From Streptomyces aculeolatus (GTDB taxonomy: Bacteria > Actinomycetota > Actinomycetes > Streptomycetales > Streptomycetaceae), in the NCBI RefSeq assembly GCF_020400605.1, contig NZ_JAINRD010000013.1:124001-188000 (forward strand): a DNA stretch of 64,000 bases. The letters run 5' to 3'. This document shows, one piece after another, positions 1-8,827 of the stretch (positions within the stretch are counted from its first letter, which is position 1; each line of letters opens with the position of its first letter). A program made the translations under genes and the position numbers. The notes under the pieces were generated by a model, which had not been told where the DNA came from, ran no database searches, and saw nothing but the letters and a program-made list of their open reading frames with translations.

Positions 1-2
1 GA

Positions 3-2099
3 CCCACAGTGCAGGCGCGTGCGATCCACGGTGGCCTCCACATGCACTACCCCTCCGCGCAGCCCGAGCCGCCACCGAGGCAGTTGTTGCCGCTGCCGGC
101 CCATTTCACCGGCCGGCGCGATGATTTGGCCGCCTTGGGGCGGCTGCTGGCCACGGAGAACGGCACGCGGCAGGCACTGATCGTGGTGAGCGGGCCGGGT
201 GGAATCGGCAAATCAGCCTTGGTGACGAAGTGGTTGGGGGAGTTGGGTCCGGAGTTCCCTGACGGCCATTTCTACGCCGACCTGCGTGGGCACTCCGCGG
301 GCGACCCGGCATCGCCGGAGGAAGTGCTGGGGCAGTTCCTCCGTGCCCTCGGAACCAGGACCGTTCCTGTTGAACTGACCGAAGCCGCTTCCCTCTGGCG
401 GTCCGTCACCGCGCACCGGCACGTGATAGTCATGCTGGACAACGCGTTCTCCGCGGCGCAGGTACGACCGCTGATACCAGGAGGAACAGGCGGGCTCGTC
501 GTCGTGACCAGCCGTCACATGCTTACCGGCCTCGGCGTCGACGGTGCGAGGTTCCACCGACTCGGAGGTCTCGACGCAGATGCGGGCCTCGAACTGCTCG
601 CCCGTGGGATCGGCACCGAGCGGGTGGCCCGTGAACCTCAGGCGGCACGGGACCTCGCCGATTTGTGCGCGGGGCTCCCACTGGCGGTGCGCCTGGCATC
701 GGCGCGACTGGCGTCGCGGCCCCGGCAGCCCGTACACGTCATGGCCGAAGCGTTGGCCCGGAAACCGAGTGATCTCATCACCCTGCAGGTTGAGGGGGAG
801 GCGGCAGTGCAGACCGCCCTGAACGCGTCCTACGCGGAGCTGACCGACGAAGGCGCGGCAACGTACCGGCGGCTCGGCCTGCTGCCCGTTCGTACCTTCG
901 ACGGCCGAATCGTCGCCGCCTGCTGCGGGAGGTCCTTGGACTGGGCAGACCGCATGCTGGACGAGTTGATAGAAGTCAGCCTCATCGAGGAAGTCGGGCC
1001 CGGCACCTGCCGTTTCCACGATCTGGTCCGACTGCACGCAAGGGAACGCGCAATCCAGGACGAGCCGGAGCAGGTACGGGAGGAGGCGCTGCGCCGGGTG
1101 TGCGACTGGTACCTGATGACCACTACGGCAGCCGAGGAGCTGCTCACTCCGGCTCAGTTCACCTTGCCCAGAGACTACGCGTTCCCTCCCTCGCTGCCCC
1201 TTCAGTTCGCCGACAAGGCCGACGCTCTGGCCTGGCTGGACACCCGGAGAACGGACCTCATGGGCGTGCTGCGTACGGCAGTGGACCAGGGATGGGACGA
1301 GACGGCCTGGCAACTCGTCGATGCGTCGTGGCCCCTGTATCTGCACCTGCGTCATTACGATCTATGGATCGAAGCGCACGAGATCGGGCTCGCTGCCGCA
1401 CGTCGCAGCGGGAACGCCGCGGCCGAGCGCCAGATGCTCAACTCCGGGGCCATCGGCCTTGCGGCTGCGGGACGTACAGAAGAGGCAGTCCGGTGGTACT
1501 CCGCCTCGGCGGAAGCAGCGCGGAGGGCGGGAGACGTACGGGACGAAGGGCAGGCATTCCACGGCCTCGGCGGTTGCCATCACCATGCCGGCAGACGGGA
1601 CGAGGCCGTATCGCACCTGAACCAGGCGATCGCTCTCTGGGAGGACTGCGGCTATGTACGCGGCACCGCGCTGGCACGGATCGTACTCGGCGAGATCGCA
1701 CTCGCCGAGGGAGGAGCAGACGCCGCGATCGAGCACTTCCGCGAGGCCCATGAGGTGATGGTGTCTGTTGAAGACACACACGACACGGCACGTGCTCTTG
1801 CCTTTCTGGGGCACGCTCACGCACGCACAGGCGCATACGACAAGGGAGTGGAAGAACTTACGGAGGCCCTCGCCGTCTTCACCGCGTCCGGCTCGTCGCA
1901 TTGGCAGGCCAGAACTCTGGAGATGCTCGGCGAGGGCTCTCGTGCGCGTGGCGACGTCACCGCCGCCTATGCGTTCTACGCGCGGGCATACGCGCTGCAC
2001 AAGGTGCGCAGCCCACTTGACGCGAGGCGCGTGCGGACATGTCTGGACGATCTCCACTCATCCGGAGAATCGCCGGCGCAGGGCACCCTCCGTGAGTAG
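3..2099 (+). CDS. NB-ARC ATPase / TPR regulator, probably 5'-partial
   Basis: The frame is open to the left edge, so the true start may lie upstream; the first possible starts inside are GTG at 9 and ATG at 42. An HFTGR-type entry motif leads into an NB-ARC (STAND) ATPase with Walker A GGIGKS near residue 65 and a Walker B-like VIVMLDN near residue 140. The C-terminal half is alpha-helical TPR-like sequence. Actinomycete proteins of this type usually carry an XRE or SARP DNA-binding domain in front of the NB-ARC; the HGGLHMHY linker resembles the junction after an XRE domain. It is inferred to be a signal-integrating transcriptional regulator. Its target is not visible from the window. Confidence 0.75.
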   Translation, partial: PTVQARAIHGGLHMHYPSAQPEPPPRQLLPLPAHFTGRRDDLAALGRLLATENGTRQALIVVSGPGGIGKSALVTKWLGELGPEFPDGHFYADLRGHSAGDPASPEEVLGQFLRALGTRTVPVELTEAASLWRSVTAHRHVIVMLDNAFSAAQVRPLIPGGTGGLVVVTSRHMLTGLGVDGARFHRLGGLDADAGLELLARGIGTERVAREPQAARDLADLCAGLPLAVRLASARLASRPRQPVHVMAEALARKPSDLITLQVEGEAAVQTALNASYAELTDEGAATYRRLGLLPVRTFDGRIVAACCGRSLDWADRMLDELIEVSLIEEVGPGTCRFHDLVRLHARERAIQDEPEQVREEALRRVCDWYLMTTTAAEELLTPAQFTLPRDYAFPPSLPLQFADKADALAWLDTRRTDLMGVLRTAVDQGWDETAWQLVDASWPLYLHLRHYDLWIEAHEIGLAAARRSGNAAAERQMLNSGAIGLAAAGRTEEAVRWYSASAEAARRAGDVRDEGQAFHGLGGCHHHAGRRDEAVSHLNQAIALWEDCGYVRGTALARIVLGEIALAEGGADAAIEHFREAHEVMVSVEDTHDTARALAFLGHAHARTGAYDKGVEELTEALAVFTASGSSHWQARTLEMLGEGSRARGDVTAAYAFYARAYALHKVRSPLDARRVRTCLDDLHSSGESPAQGTLRE

Positions 2100-2640
2100 C
2101 CCTGACGGGTGGCAGTTCGCGCAGGGAGTGTCCGGTCGCCAGCCAGCCGTGGAGACATGACGGCAGGAGTGACCAGTTCGTGCGGTCCGGTTCCGGGCGG
2201 CCGGCAGGGCACTTCACCATGACCCGGAAGCGGTCTGGCCCACAGGCGACCACCCACCCGCCGCTGTCTACCGGTACAGCCGCGAGCCGGCAGCCCGGAT
2301 GGTCGGCCGTCAAGGACCGGAGGTTCTCCACTGCTGCGTCGAGCGTCAGCGGCCGGATTCCGTACAACACGTCCGCGCAGTCGCGCCAGAGGCGCTTCTC
2401 ACCGGAATCGGTGTCAACCGCGAAGTGCTCGTCCGGCATTCCGCACTGCCGCGATGACCGCAACGCGTCTGGGCTGCCCGTGTGAGCCCACACCAGTTGC
2501 CGACCCAGAACCACGCCCAGCACCGATGCAGACCCTTCGGGGGCCGGTTGCCACACGTCCAGCCGCTCATCGACGCTGTACCGGCTCATCCGCGGCGGGT
2601 CGTCGAGATCGACGACCCGAACCTGTACCACCCCCCTCAT
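1957..2640 (-). CDS. hypothetical protein coupled to the upstream GT-B-like gene
   Basis: A 227-aa protein whose ATG overlaps the stop of the upstream gene (ATGA at 2637-2640), the usual sign of translational coupling. Residues 1 to about 175 look like genuine globular sequence rich in V, D and W. The last 50 or so residues are Arg/Ala/Pro-rich and are read antisense to the end of the convergent NB-ARC gene, overlapping it by 143 bp. That tail may result from loss of the original stop. I do not recognise a family, cofactor motif or membrane segment. The job is unknown; linkage suggests it works with the adjacent GT-B-like protein. Confidence 0.55.
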   Translation of the reverse strand: MRGVVQVRVVDLDDPPRMSRYSVDERLDVWQPAPEGSASVLGVVLGRQLVWAHTGSPDALRSSRQCGMPDEHFAVDTDSGEKRLWRDCADVLYGIRPLTLDAAVENLRSLTADHPGCRLAAVPVDSGGWVVACGPDRFRVMVKCPAGRPEPDRTNWSLLPSCLHGWLATGHSLRELPPVRATHGGCPAPAILRMSGDRPDMSARASRQVGCAPCAARMPARRTHRRR

Positions 2641-3863
2641 GCGGAGTGTTCCCGTCGTGTCGTCCAGGAACTCAGCGGTGGTGGAGGGGGCAGAACCGGC
2701 GTCAGCGGTGCGTGAGCCGGCTGGCCCAGGTTGAGTACCTCGTACATCACCCTGCGCATGTTCCGGTTGAACCGCCCGGGCTCCGACGTGATGCGTGCCG
2801 CGATGGCGGCGTACTCCTCCGGCCGGTATTCGACCGCCGCGTAGGCGAGTTGGTCCACGAGCGAAGGCGTCGGGGAGAGAGCGGGTGCTGTTGTGGCGAG
2901 TCGCGCAGCCGGCGATGCCGGGTTGATCTCCTGCTCGGGCGAGCTTGCCAAGAGGATCGGCGCCCCGGTGAGGGTCCCGTACAGAGTGACAGACCCGTGG
3001 TCACCGATGATCCAATCGGCAGAAATCAGGACGGAACGCCAGTCGGCGACCGGAGGAACGAGCCCGATACCCTCCTGAAAGCACCGCGCCAGCCAGGCTT
3101 GGACCTGCCATGCGCCATGTCCCGACCACACGTTCGGGTGCACCAGCACAGCGGATCGGAAGTGGTGGGACGGCAGTTCCCCGATCAGCCGCGGCAGCAG
3201 CGCCTCCAGCCGTCCGAAAGACGATCGGGGGCCCCATGTCGAGGTGACCACGACCAGCTTCTGCGACTCTGTGAGGCCGAGGGCACGGCGATACTCGGCT
3301 CGCCGCGGCAGACTCGCCACGATCCGATCGTGCGCGGGATCTCCGACGACGCGGGCCACGTCCAGCGCCTCGGGATACGAGCCGGCCAGATCGTGGAGAT
3401 CCTCGTGGTGCGGGACGACGACGGCAGCCGGCAGAGGCGCGCCACCCGGCCTGAGGTCTGCCTTGCGCAGGCCGGCCACGTTGGGGCCGGCCGCCCCTAA
3501 GACCCGCTTGAGGTAATTGGCCCCGTGCGGGATGGTGATAAGCGGAGCCCGAACCTCGCCTACGCGTTGAGGCCCGGCTGCCAGCGCCAGATCGAATGTC
3601 ATCCTGGTCACCTCCTCCCACGGCAGAGCCACGATTCCCAGCCGTTCCAGAAAGCGCGGCACCTCGTCCCCGAAGGCGTGTGGCGGGGCCGTGAAGATGA
3701 TCTGGATCCGGAAGTCCGCCTCGAGGAGCGACAGTACGTCGAGCAGCCTCTTGGCGTAGGCGACAGTGTGGACTATCACCAGTATTCTCTTGCGCCCCAC
3801 GAGTGTGAGCCACTGGCGGGCTCTGGTTTCCGGAAGGTCTGTGTGTTTGCTGAACGCCGACAT
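2637..3863 (-). CDS. GT-B-fold-like protein (group often annotated 'translation initiation factor 2')
   Basis: A 408-aa protein starting at the ATG at 3863 (MSAFSKHT); the reading frame stays open further upstream, but that part is atypical. The pattern is that of a GT-B/CDP-glycerol-transferase-like fold: an N-terminal Rossmann region (RILVIVHTVAYAKRLLDVL), a central IPHGANYLKR segment and a C-terminal nucleotide-sugar-like site with GDHGSVTLYGTLTGAPILLA near residues 295-315. Similar streptomycete proteins are often labelled translation initiation factor 2, which is probably a misannotation. It forms a two-gene unit with the downstream hypothetical. The substrate is unknown. The 3864-4117 upstream stretch is less GC-rich and should hold its promoter, but no clear -35/-10 pair was found. 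Confidence 0.55.
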   Translation of the reverse strand: MSAFSKHTDLPETRARQWLTLVGRKRILVIVHTVAYAKRLLDVLSLLEADFRIQIIFTAPPHAFGDEVPRFLERLGIVALPWEEVTRMTFDLALAAGPQRVGEVRAPLITIPHGANYLKRVLGAAGPNVAGLRKADLRPGGAPLPAAVVVPHHEDLHDLAGSYPEALDVARVVGDPAHDRIVASLPRRAEYRRALGLTESQKLVVVTSTWGPRSSFGRLEALLPRLIGELPSHHFRSAVLVHPNVWSGHGAWQVQAWLARCFQEGIGLVPPVADWRSVLISADWIIGDHGSVTLYGTLTGAPILLASSPEQEINPASPAARLATTAPALSPTPSLVDQLAYAAVEYRPEEYAAIAARITSEPGRFNRNMRRVMYEVLNLGQPAHAPLTPVLPPPPPLSSWTTRREHSA

Positions 3864-4117
3864 GGCGGGAACCCCCGTACCTTCTGGTCGATTGCTTCTG
3901 CAGCAGGTGGTTCCCGGGGGTATTCGACGGAAGTCTGTCTCATCGCACGCAGAAAACTTGCACTTTTCATGCTGCTCTCCGGAGGGTGTCGTCCGAAGCG
4001 AAACTGCCGTGGTCCGCGGTACCGTGCGCGCACCTTCACCGCGAACGTGCTGCGGCAGATGAAGGGGGGAGGGATCGATGGGGTTCCCGGCAACTGAAGA
4101 GACAGCAGTCATCGTAG

Positions 4118-4270
4118 GGCTGGATCGGGCCCGGCCCGGGGTGGTTCGAGGTCTCGGAGCCGCTTTCCGCCGACGACCGCGAGGCGCTGCGCGGCGGGGG
4201 AATGGACGCGCTCTTCGAGAAGCTCCCCGAGCTGCGGGACGCGGGAGTTCTGCCGCAGGAATCACGCTGA
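4118..4270 (+). pseudogene. decayed gene fragment without a start codon
   Basis: Reading frame 2 between an in-frame TAG at 4115 and a TGA at 4268 encodes about 50 residues with convincing protein-like composition (GWFEVSEPLSADDREALRGG, then ...MDALFEKLPELRDAG). No usable start lies at its head. A neighbouring frame does start at the ATG at 4078, so a frameshift in the GGGCCCGGCCCGGGG run near 4127-4141 could join the two. I read this as the C-terminal remnant of a lost gene. The family is not recognised. Confidence 0.35.
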
Positions 4271-4332
4271 ATCGCTGAGGGGAGCGCCCGGCGTACAAGG
4301 TGTTCCTCCAGAGTGGCAGCAGGAGGTACCCG

Positions 4333-4638
4333 ATGGGGATGTACAACTACCTGGACGTCGAGCTGGACTGCCCCCGGTGCGGGGCGTGGTGTGCCGCGGA
4401 GGTCGAGTTCGGGTTCGGGTTGCTCGACCTGCGGCGGTACGCGGTCGGCGACCTCGTCGACTGGGGTGTGCGGGGCCTGCGGCGTCCCCGGGTGCGGCCG
4501 CCGGGGGGCGATCACGCCGGTGAGGGGTATGCCGAGTGCCGGTGCTGCCGCAAGGACTACTTCGTGCTCGTCCGGGTCGAGGCGGACCGGATCGTCTCGG
4601 TCGAGGTGGATCCGGCCAGGCCCGGGCATCTCCCCTGA
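4333..4638 (+). CDS. small zinc-ribbon-like protein
   Basis: A 101-aa protein starting at the ATG at 4333, chosen because AGGAGG lies 6 nt upstream. Paired cysteine motifs (CPRCG near residue 12 and CRCC near residue 78) could form a four-Cys zinc ribbon. The sequence is otherwise acidic and soluble, with no membrane segment or signal peptide. It is convergent with the chaperone operon, with only about 20 bp between stops, so it is not part of that transcript. The function is unknown; a small metal-binding structural or nucleic-acid-binding protein is plausible. Confidence 0.65.
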   Translation: MGMYNYLDVELDCPRCGAWCAAEVEFGFGLLDLRRYAVGDLVDWGVRGLRRPRVRPPGGDHAGEGYAECRCCRKDYFVLVRVEADRIVSVEVDPARPGHLP

Positions 4639-4657
4639 AGGGCGGGATCGCGCGGGT

Positions 4658-5668
4658 TCACTGGTGCGGGGTGATCACCACCGTCACCGTGCGGTTCCTC
4701 GCGGCCGAGGCGTACGGGGCGTTCCGCTGGTCCGCGCTCGCCGTCGTGAACGCCGTCAGCGGCTTGCCGCTTGCCGTGCTCAGTTCGCGGGCCGCGATCA
4801 GGGCGCGCCACAGCGCGAGTACCGAGCCGCCCCTGCGGGGGGCGTCCGGGACCGTGGCTGCGTGGCCGTGGACGGTGATGCCGGCCTTCAGGCCGGTGAG
4901 TCGACCGCCCAGGGTCGCCAGGCGGGCCGCGCCCTCCGCCGTCAGCTCCGCGCCTTCGGAGAAGACGCCCTCCGCGAAAGCCACCTCCACGGACCGGCCC
5001 CGTACCTGCGGACGGATGCCCGGGGAGCGGAGGGTTTCCGCCAGGTCCCGGGCTGCCTCCCCGCGGCGCGCCGCCTCTTCGGCGCGGGCGTTTTCCCGGG
5101 CCGTCTCCAGTTCCTGCCGTACGCGGTCCTCGATCTGCCGCTCCGTCGGCGCCGCCGCCTCCGTCCCCGTACGGCCCGGCTCCTCGTCCCCGGTCAGCGC
5201 CACCGTCCCCGTCGCCGCCACCGCGATCGCGCACACCGCCGCCACCACCGCCGTACGCGTCCGGTGGCGGGCCAGGGACGCCCTGGGGCCGTCCGCGGTG
5301 AGGCGGGCGATGCGGGTGAGGCCGGCGGTCGCGGCCGGGTCGTCGGGGTGGAGGAGCTGGAGGCGGCGCCAGTACGTGGCCGCCGCGTCCAGTTCGCCGC
5401 GCTGGGCGTGCACGCGGGCGAACAGGTCCAGGACCTCCCGGCGTTCGCCCATCGAGCGGGCGTCCCTGGTCTCCGCCGCGCGCAGCAGCCGCAGCGCCTC
5501 GTCCAGGTCGCCCGCCCGCGCCGCCGTACGGACCCGCGCCACCAGCAGCGCGGCCCGCAGCGTGCCCGACGCCCCTGCCGGTGCGCGGTCGGACCGTGGT
5601 GCGTCGGCCGGGTCGCCGGAGCCCCGCGCCGTGCCCGTACCCGTGTTCCGCCTCGTGTCCGTGCTCAC
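4658..5668 (-). CDS. membrane-anchored protein with TPR-like N-terminus and OmpA-like C-terminus
   Basis: A 336-aa protein starting at a GTG that overlaps the stop of the upstream Hsp70 gene (GTGA). Residues about 35-125 are helical repeat-like (AGDLDEALRLLRAAE, RGELDAAATYWRRLQ). One transmembrane helix lies at about residues 139-160, followed by a charged coiled-coil-like stretch (about 175-215). The C-terminus has an OmpA-like pattern (ELTAEGAARLATLGGRL, ITVHGHA, closing with NRTVTVVI), which in other proteins binds peptidoglycan. The layout puts the TPR region in the cytoplasm and the OmpA-like domain outside. As the last gene of the operon it may link the chaperone/kinase module to the cell envelope (inference). 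Confidence 0.65.
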   Translation of the reverse strand: MSTDTRRNTGTGTARGSGDPADAPRSDRAPAGASGTLRAALLVARVRTAARAGDLDEALRLLRAAETRDARSMGERREVLDLFARVHAQRGELDAAATYWRRLQLLHPDDPAATAGLTRIARLTADGPRASLARHRTRTAVVAAVCAIAVAATGTVALTGDEEPGRTGTEAAAPTERQIEDRVRQELETARENARAEEAARRGEAARDLAETLRSPGIRPQVRGRSVEVAFAEGVFSEGAELTAEGAARLATLGGRLTGLKAGITVHGHAATVPDAPRRGGSVLALWRALIAARELSTASGKPLTAFTTASADQRNAPYASAARNRTVTVVITPHQ

Positions 5669-8163
5669 CTGACTCCGCCCTCCTTACTCCCCATCCCGTC
5701 GCCGACCTCCGGCGGCAGCAGCCGCCGCAGCCGCTGGTTCACCCCCGCGAGCGCGCCCCGGTCGCCCGCCGCCATCGCCCTCCTGCCGTCGCGGATGGCC
5801 GCGTCCGCCTGCCCGCGCGGGTGCATCATGTCGCGCATCTCCACCAGTGCGTTGAACACCACGAAGTCCCACTCGTCGGTCCGCCGCAGCAGCTCCACCT
5901 GGAACTCCTCCGCCCGCTTCACCAGCTTCCGCAGCTCCGCCGGCGTCGCGTCCCCGCCCAGCGCGCTCGCGCGGCCCCGCAGGTTCTCCAGCTCCCGGCG
6001 GTCGGACGGGGTGCCGCCGACCTGCGTGATGATGTCCTCGCACGCGCCGAGGAGGTCCCACAGCCGGCGCTCGAGGCCGGGGATCTCGATGGCGGCCTCG
6101 ATGTCGTCCAGTTCGGCGTCCAGGTCGCGCATCCGGCGGTCGCTGGTCACCGCCGCGCCGGTGTCGACGCCCGCGGCGTCCACTTCCCTGCCGAGCTGGG
6201 TGAGGGGCCGGTGCTCCTCCAGCTTCTCCAGCCGGGCCCGCGCCTGCTCCGCGTGCTCGGCCTCCGCGTCGTCCTTGAGGCTGCGTACGCGCTGCTCCAG
6301 GCGGCGCAGCCGGCCGGCCAGCTCCTGCTGGTCGGGGGCGACGAGTTCGGTGCGGTTGATCGTCGCCTCGAACTGCTGCTGGACCAGCGGGATATGGGCG
6401 GTCACCAGGGCCTCCCTGCTGCTCGCCTCGATCTCGAACGTCACCTCGACCTCGCTCTCCGCCGGCAGGTCGATACGGACGTCACGGGGCCGGATCTCCA
6501 GCAGCCCCACCCGGGTGTTGCGCTCGGCGCGCGGCCGTTCGCCCTCCAGCAGCGGGATGCGGATCACCGAGTCCGGCTCCGAGCGGTGCAGCGGGATCGT
6601 GGTCCGGTAGATCTTCGTCACCTCGGCCGGCAGCGTCGTGCCCTTGCGGAGCAGCGGGTCGAACGAGCCGTCCGCCCGGCCGATGCCGAGGGTGCCCGTC
6701 AGCACGGCCTCGCCGGGGACGACCTTCGCGTGGGTGATCGACAGGCTGTCGCCGGCGAGGCGCTGCCGCGTGGCGGCGGCGTCGGTCAGCTCGACGGTGA
6801 AGCGGGAGGTGGTGCCGGCCGTGAGGGTGACCTCGGTGTAGAAGGTGCCGTCGGGGGAGAGCACGGTGTGCGGCCCGCGGAACGGGGGCTTTCCGTCCGG
6901 GTTGCTGAGCACGACGGCGTACCGGGTGAAGTCCACGGGGCTGCCGCTGGTCACCTTGCCGGACACCGGTACGTCCGCGGTGTCGACGGTCTGCGTCGGG
7001 TGGTTCAGCTCGACCGCGAACTCGCCCGGCGCCGCGACCCGCGCCTGCCGCGGCCGCCGTACGGTACGGGCGAACGCCGCGGCGCCGCGGGCCACCACGG
7101 TGGTCGGGTCCTGGCTGTGGTCCACGGCGATGCCGAGGCCCGTGTCCGGGTCGGTGAGCAGCGCGCGCAGCCCCGGGCTCAGCGTCGAGCCGCCGGCCAG
7201 CAGCAGCCGGTCGATGTGGTCGGGGCGCAGCGCGCTCTCGGCCAGCGCGTCCCGGCAGAGCTTGATCGCGCGGGTGTAGAAGGGCAGCGCGAGGTCGTCG
7301 AGGGCGCCGCGGGTCAGCGTGTACTCGAAGGACTGCCGGTCGCCCGCGGCGTCCAGCAGGTCGATGTTCAGCTCGACCTTCTCCGTACGGGACAGCGCGA
7401 TCTTCGCGTCCTCGGCCTCCACCTTGAGCTTGGCGAAGTTCCCCGCCCACGCGCGGTTGCCGCGGGTGAAGTCCGCGAGGCCCAGCTCGCGCCGGACGGC
7501 GGGCGCCAGCAGGTCGTCGACGATGGCCCAGTCGATGAGCTTCCCGCCCAGGTACGGATCGCCGGCGTGCTGGATCAGTTGCAGCTCGCCGTCGCGCTTG
7601 CTCATCACCGCGGCGTCGAACGTGCCGCCGCCGAGGTCGAACACCATCCAGTGGGCGGAGTCGGAGGTGTCCTGCACGCCGTACGCGATGGCCGCGGCGG
7701 TCGGCTCCTGCACCAGCGGGCAGTGCTCGCTGAGCCCGGCCAGGGCGGCGGCCTCGGAGGTGGCGTTGTTCTGGTTGAGGGCGAAGGCCGCGGGCACGGT
7801 GATCACGGCGGCCTCCGGCTGGTGTCCGGAGTGCTGGGCGGCGTCCTGCCGCAGCGACTTCAGCACCTCGGCGGAGAGCTGCTCCGGGGTGAGCGAGAGA
7901 CCCGCGCGCTCGAACCGGCGCGCCGCCCCCGCCACCCCCATCTCCAGCTTGAACTCGGCGTGCGCGTCGCCCGGGTCGGACTCCGCCCGCTCCCTGGCGC
8001 GCCTGCCCACGTGGACGAGGTCCTTGCGGGGGATCCACACCGCCGACGGGGTGGTGTCCCATTGGTCGTTGTTCTTCAGGATGCGCACGCCGCCGTCCTC
8101 CGCCACCGCGATCGCGCTGTTGGTGGTGCCGAGGTCGATGCCGTAGTCGATGGTCTCGCTCAC
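5665..8163 (-). CDS. Hsp70 (DnaK-like) chaperone
   Basis: An 832-aa protein starting at the GTG at 8163 (overlapping TGA of the upstream gene). The N-terminal ATPase domain has the phosphate-1 motif DLGTTNS (residues 9-15), QEPTAAAIAYG, phosphate-2 VFDLGGGTFD and the adenosine motif LLAGGSTLSPGL. The C-terminal part replaces the usual DnaK lid with a longer Glu/Arg-rich helical region. The protein is longer than DnaK (about 620 aa) and belongs to the divergent actinomycete Hsp70s rather than the housekeeping one. It is co-transcribed with J-like and GrpE-like partners and a kinase. It is inferred to be a dedicated ATP-driven chaperone whose client is unknown. Confidence 0.85.
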   Translation of the reverse strand: MSETIDYGIDLGTTNSAIAVAEDGGVRILKNNDQWDTTPSAVWIPRKDLVHVGRRARERAESDPGDAHAEFKLEMGVAGAARRFERAGLSLTPEQLSAEVLKSLRQDAAQHSGHQPEAAVITVPAAFALNQNNATSEAAALAGLSEHCPLVQEPTAAAIAYGVQDTSDSAHWMVFDLGGGTFDAAVMSKRDGELQLIQHAGDPYLGGKLIDWAIVDDLLAPAVRRELGLADFTRGNRAWAGNFAKLKVEAEDAKIALSRTEKVELNIDLLDAAGDRQSFEYTLTRGALDDLALPFYTRAIKLCRDALAESALRPDHIDRLLLAGGSTLSPGLRALLTDPDTGLGIAVDHSQDPTTVVARGAAAFARTVRRPRQARVAAPGEFAVELNHPTQTVDTADVPVSGKVTSGSPVDFTRYAVVLSNPDGKPPFRGPHTVLSPDGTFYTEVTLTAGTTSRFTVELTDAAATRQRLAGDSLSITHAKVVPGEAVLTGTLGIGRADGSFDPLLRKGTTLPAEVTKIYRTTIPLHRSEPDSVIRIPLLEGERPRAERNTRVGLLEIRPRDVRIDLPAESEVEVTFEIEASSREALVTAHIPLVQQQFEATINRTELVAPDQQELAGRLRRLEQRVRSLKDDAEAEHAEQARARLEKLEEHRPLTQLGREVDAAGVDTGAAVTSDRRMRDLDAELDDIEAAIEIPGLERRLWDLLGACEDIITQVGGTPSDRRELENLRGRASALGGDATPAELRKLVKRAEEFQVELLRRTDEWDFVVFNALVEMRDMMHPRGQADAAIRDGRRAMAAGDRGALAGVNQRLRRLLPPEVGDGMGSKEGGVR

Positions 8164-8798
8164 TCCGGGGTCTCCTTGGTCGTCTCTGCGCCGGGGGACT
8201 GCGGGGGCCTGCCGACGATGACCTGGCCCATCTGGATGCGCCGGCCGCGGAAGTAGACGGACGGCCGTACGGTCTCCAGCACGACTTCGCGGGTCAGCTC
8301 CGCGTCGTCCTGGAAGACCAGCGCCTCCAGGGAGAGGCCGGAGTCGAACGGCTCGCCGTCGTGCTCCTGGATCTCCAGCCCGTCGTCGGCGAGGGCCTGG
8401 CGGCTCGCACGGACCTGGAGCCGGATCTGCCGCAGGTCGGCCGGCGACAGCGAGGCGGGGCCCTGGTCGAGCTTGCGCAGCGCGCGCCAGATGCCGGTGG
8501 CGGCGCCCACCAGGGCGCCGGAGCCGGGGGGTTCCGCGTCGGCCGCGTCGGTACGGGCCGTCCCGCCGGTGCCGATCCCCGCCGGCCCCTCTGCCCCGGC
8601 GGTGTCCGCCGACTGCGCCGCCGCCGCGGCTGCCGCCAGGGCCTCCGCCGCCTCCACCTCCTCCAGTACGTCCGCGACCCACGCCGCCTGGGCAGGGTCG
8701 AGCAGCGGCGGCGGGACGCGGAACTCGGGCGGCTGGCGCCACTGTCCGAGCGCGGCGCCGAGGCGGCCCCTGGCCCGGTGGCGGGCGTGCTGTGTCAT
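8160..8798 (-). CDS. GrpE-like nucleotide exchange factor
   Basis: A 212-aa protein. I chose the ATG at 8798 because AGGAAGGG sits about 6-7 nt upstream. An alternative ATG at 8831 overlaps the stop of the preceding gene (ATGA) and would add 11 residues. The N-terminus is helical and Ala/Glu-rich, as in the GrpE dimer helix. The C-terminus (ETVRPSVYFRGRRIQMGQVIVG) resembles the GrpE beta-wing ending. Gene order J-like, GrpE-like, Hsp70 supports the call. In this family it would release ADP from the Hsp70. The remote similarity has not been tested by profile search. Confidence 0.6.
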   Translation of the reverse strand: MTQHARHRARGRLGAALGQWRQPPEFRVPPPLLDPAQAAWVADVLEEVEAAEALAAAAAAAQSADTAGAEGPAGIGTGGTARTDAADAEPPGSGALVGAATGIWRALRKLDQGPASLSPADLRQIRLQVRASRQALADDGLEIQEHDGEPFDSGLSLEALVFQDDAELTREVVLETVRPSVYFRGRRIQMGQVIVGRPPQSPGAETTKETPE

Positions 8799-8827
8799 CG
8801 GAGCCCTTCCTCTGGTGGCGTACGACT

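Noticed and set aside
213..1355. Long antisense ORF opposite the first gene, and many other long ORFs on the strand opposite real genes
   Set aside because: They are mirror frames of high-GC coding sequence, have Arg/Pro/Ala-rich translations without motifs, and lack ribosome sites.
3864..4346. N-terminal extension of the GT-B-like protein up to 4346
   Set aside because: The extra residues are Arg/Pro-rich and cross the less GC-rich promoter-like region. The conserved fold begins after the ATG at 3863.
5581..8256. 891-codon plus-strand ORF opposite the Hsp70 gene
   Set aside because: The translation is a low-information Arg/Gly/Val-rich shadow. The minus strand encodes clear Hsp70 motifs.
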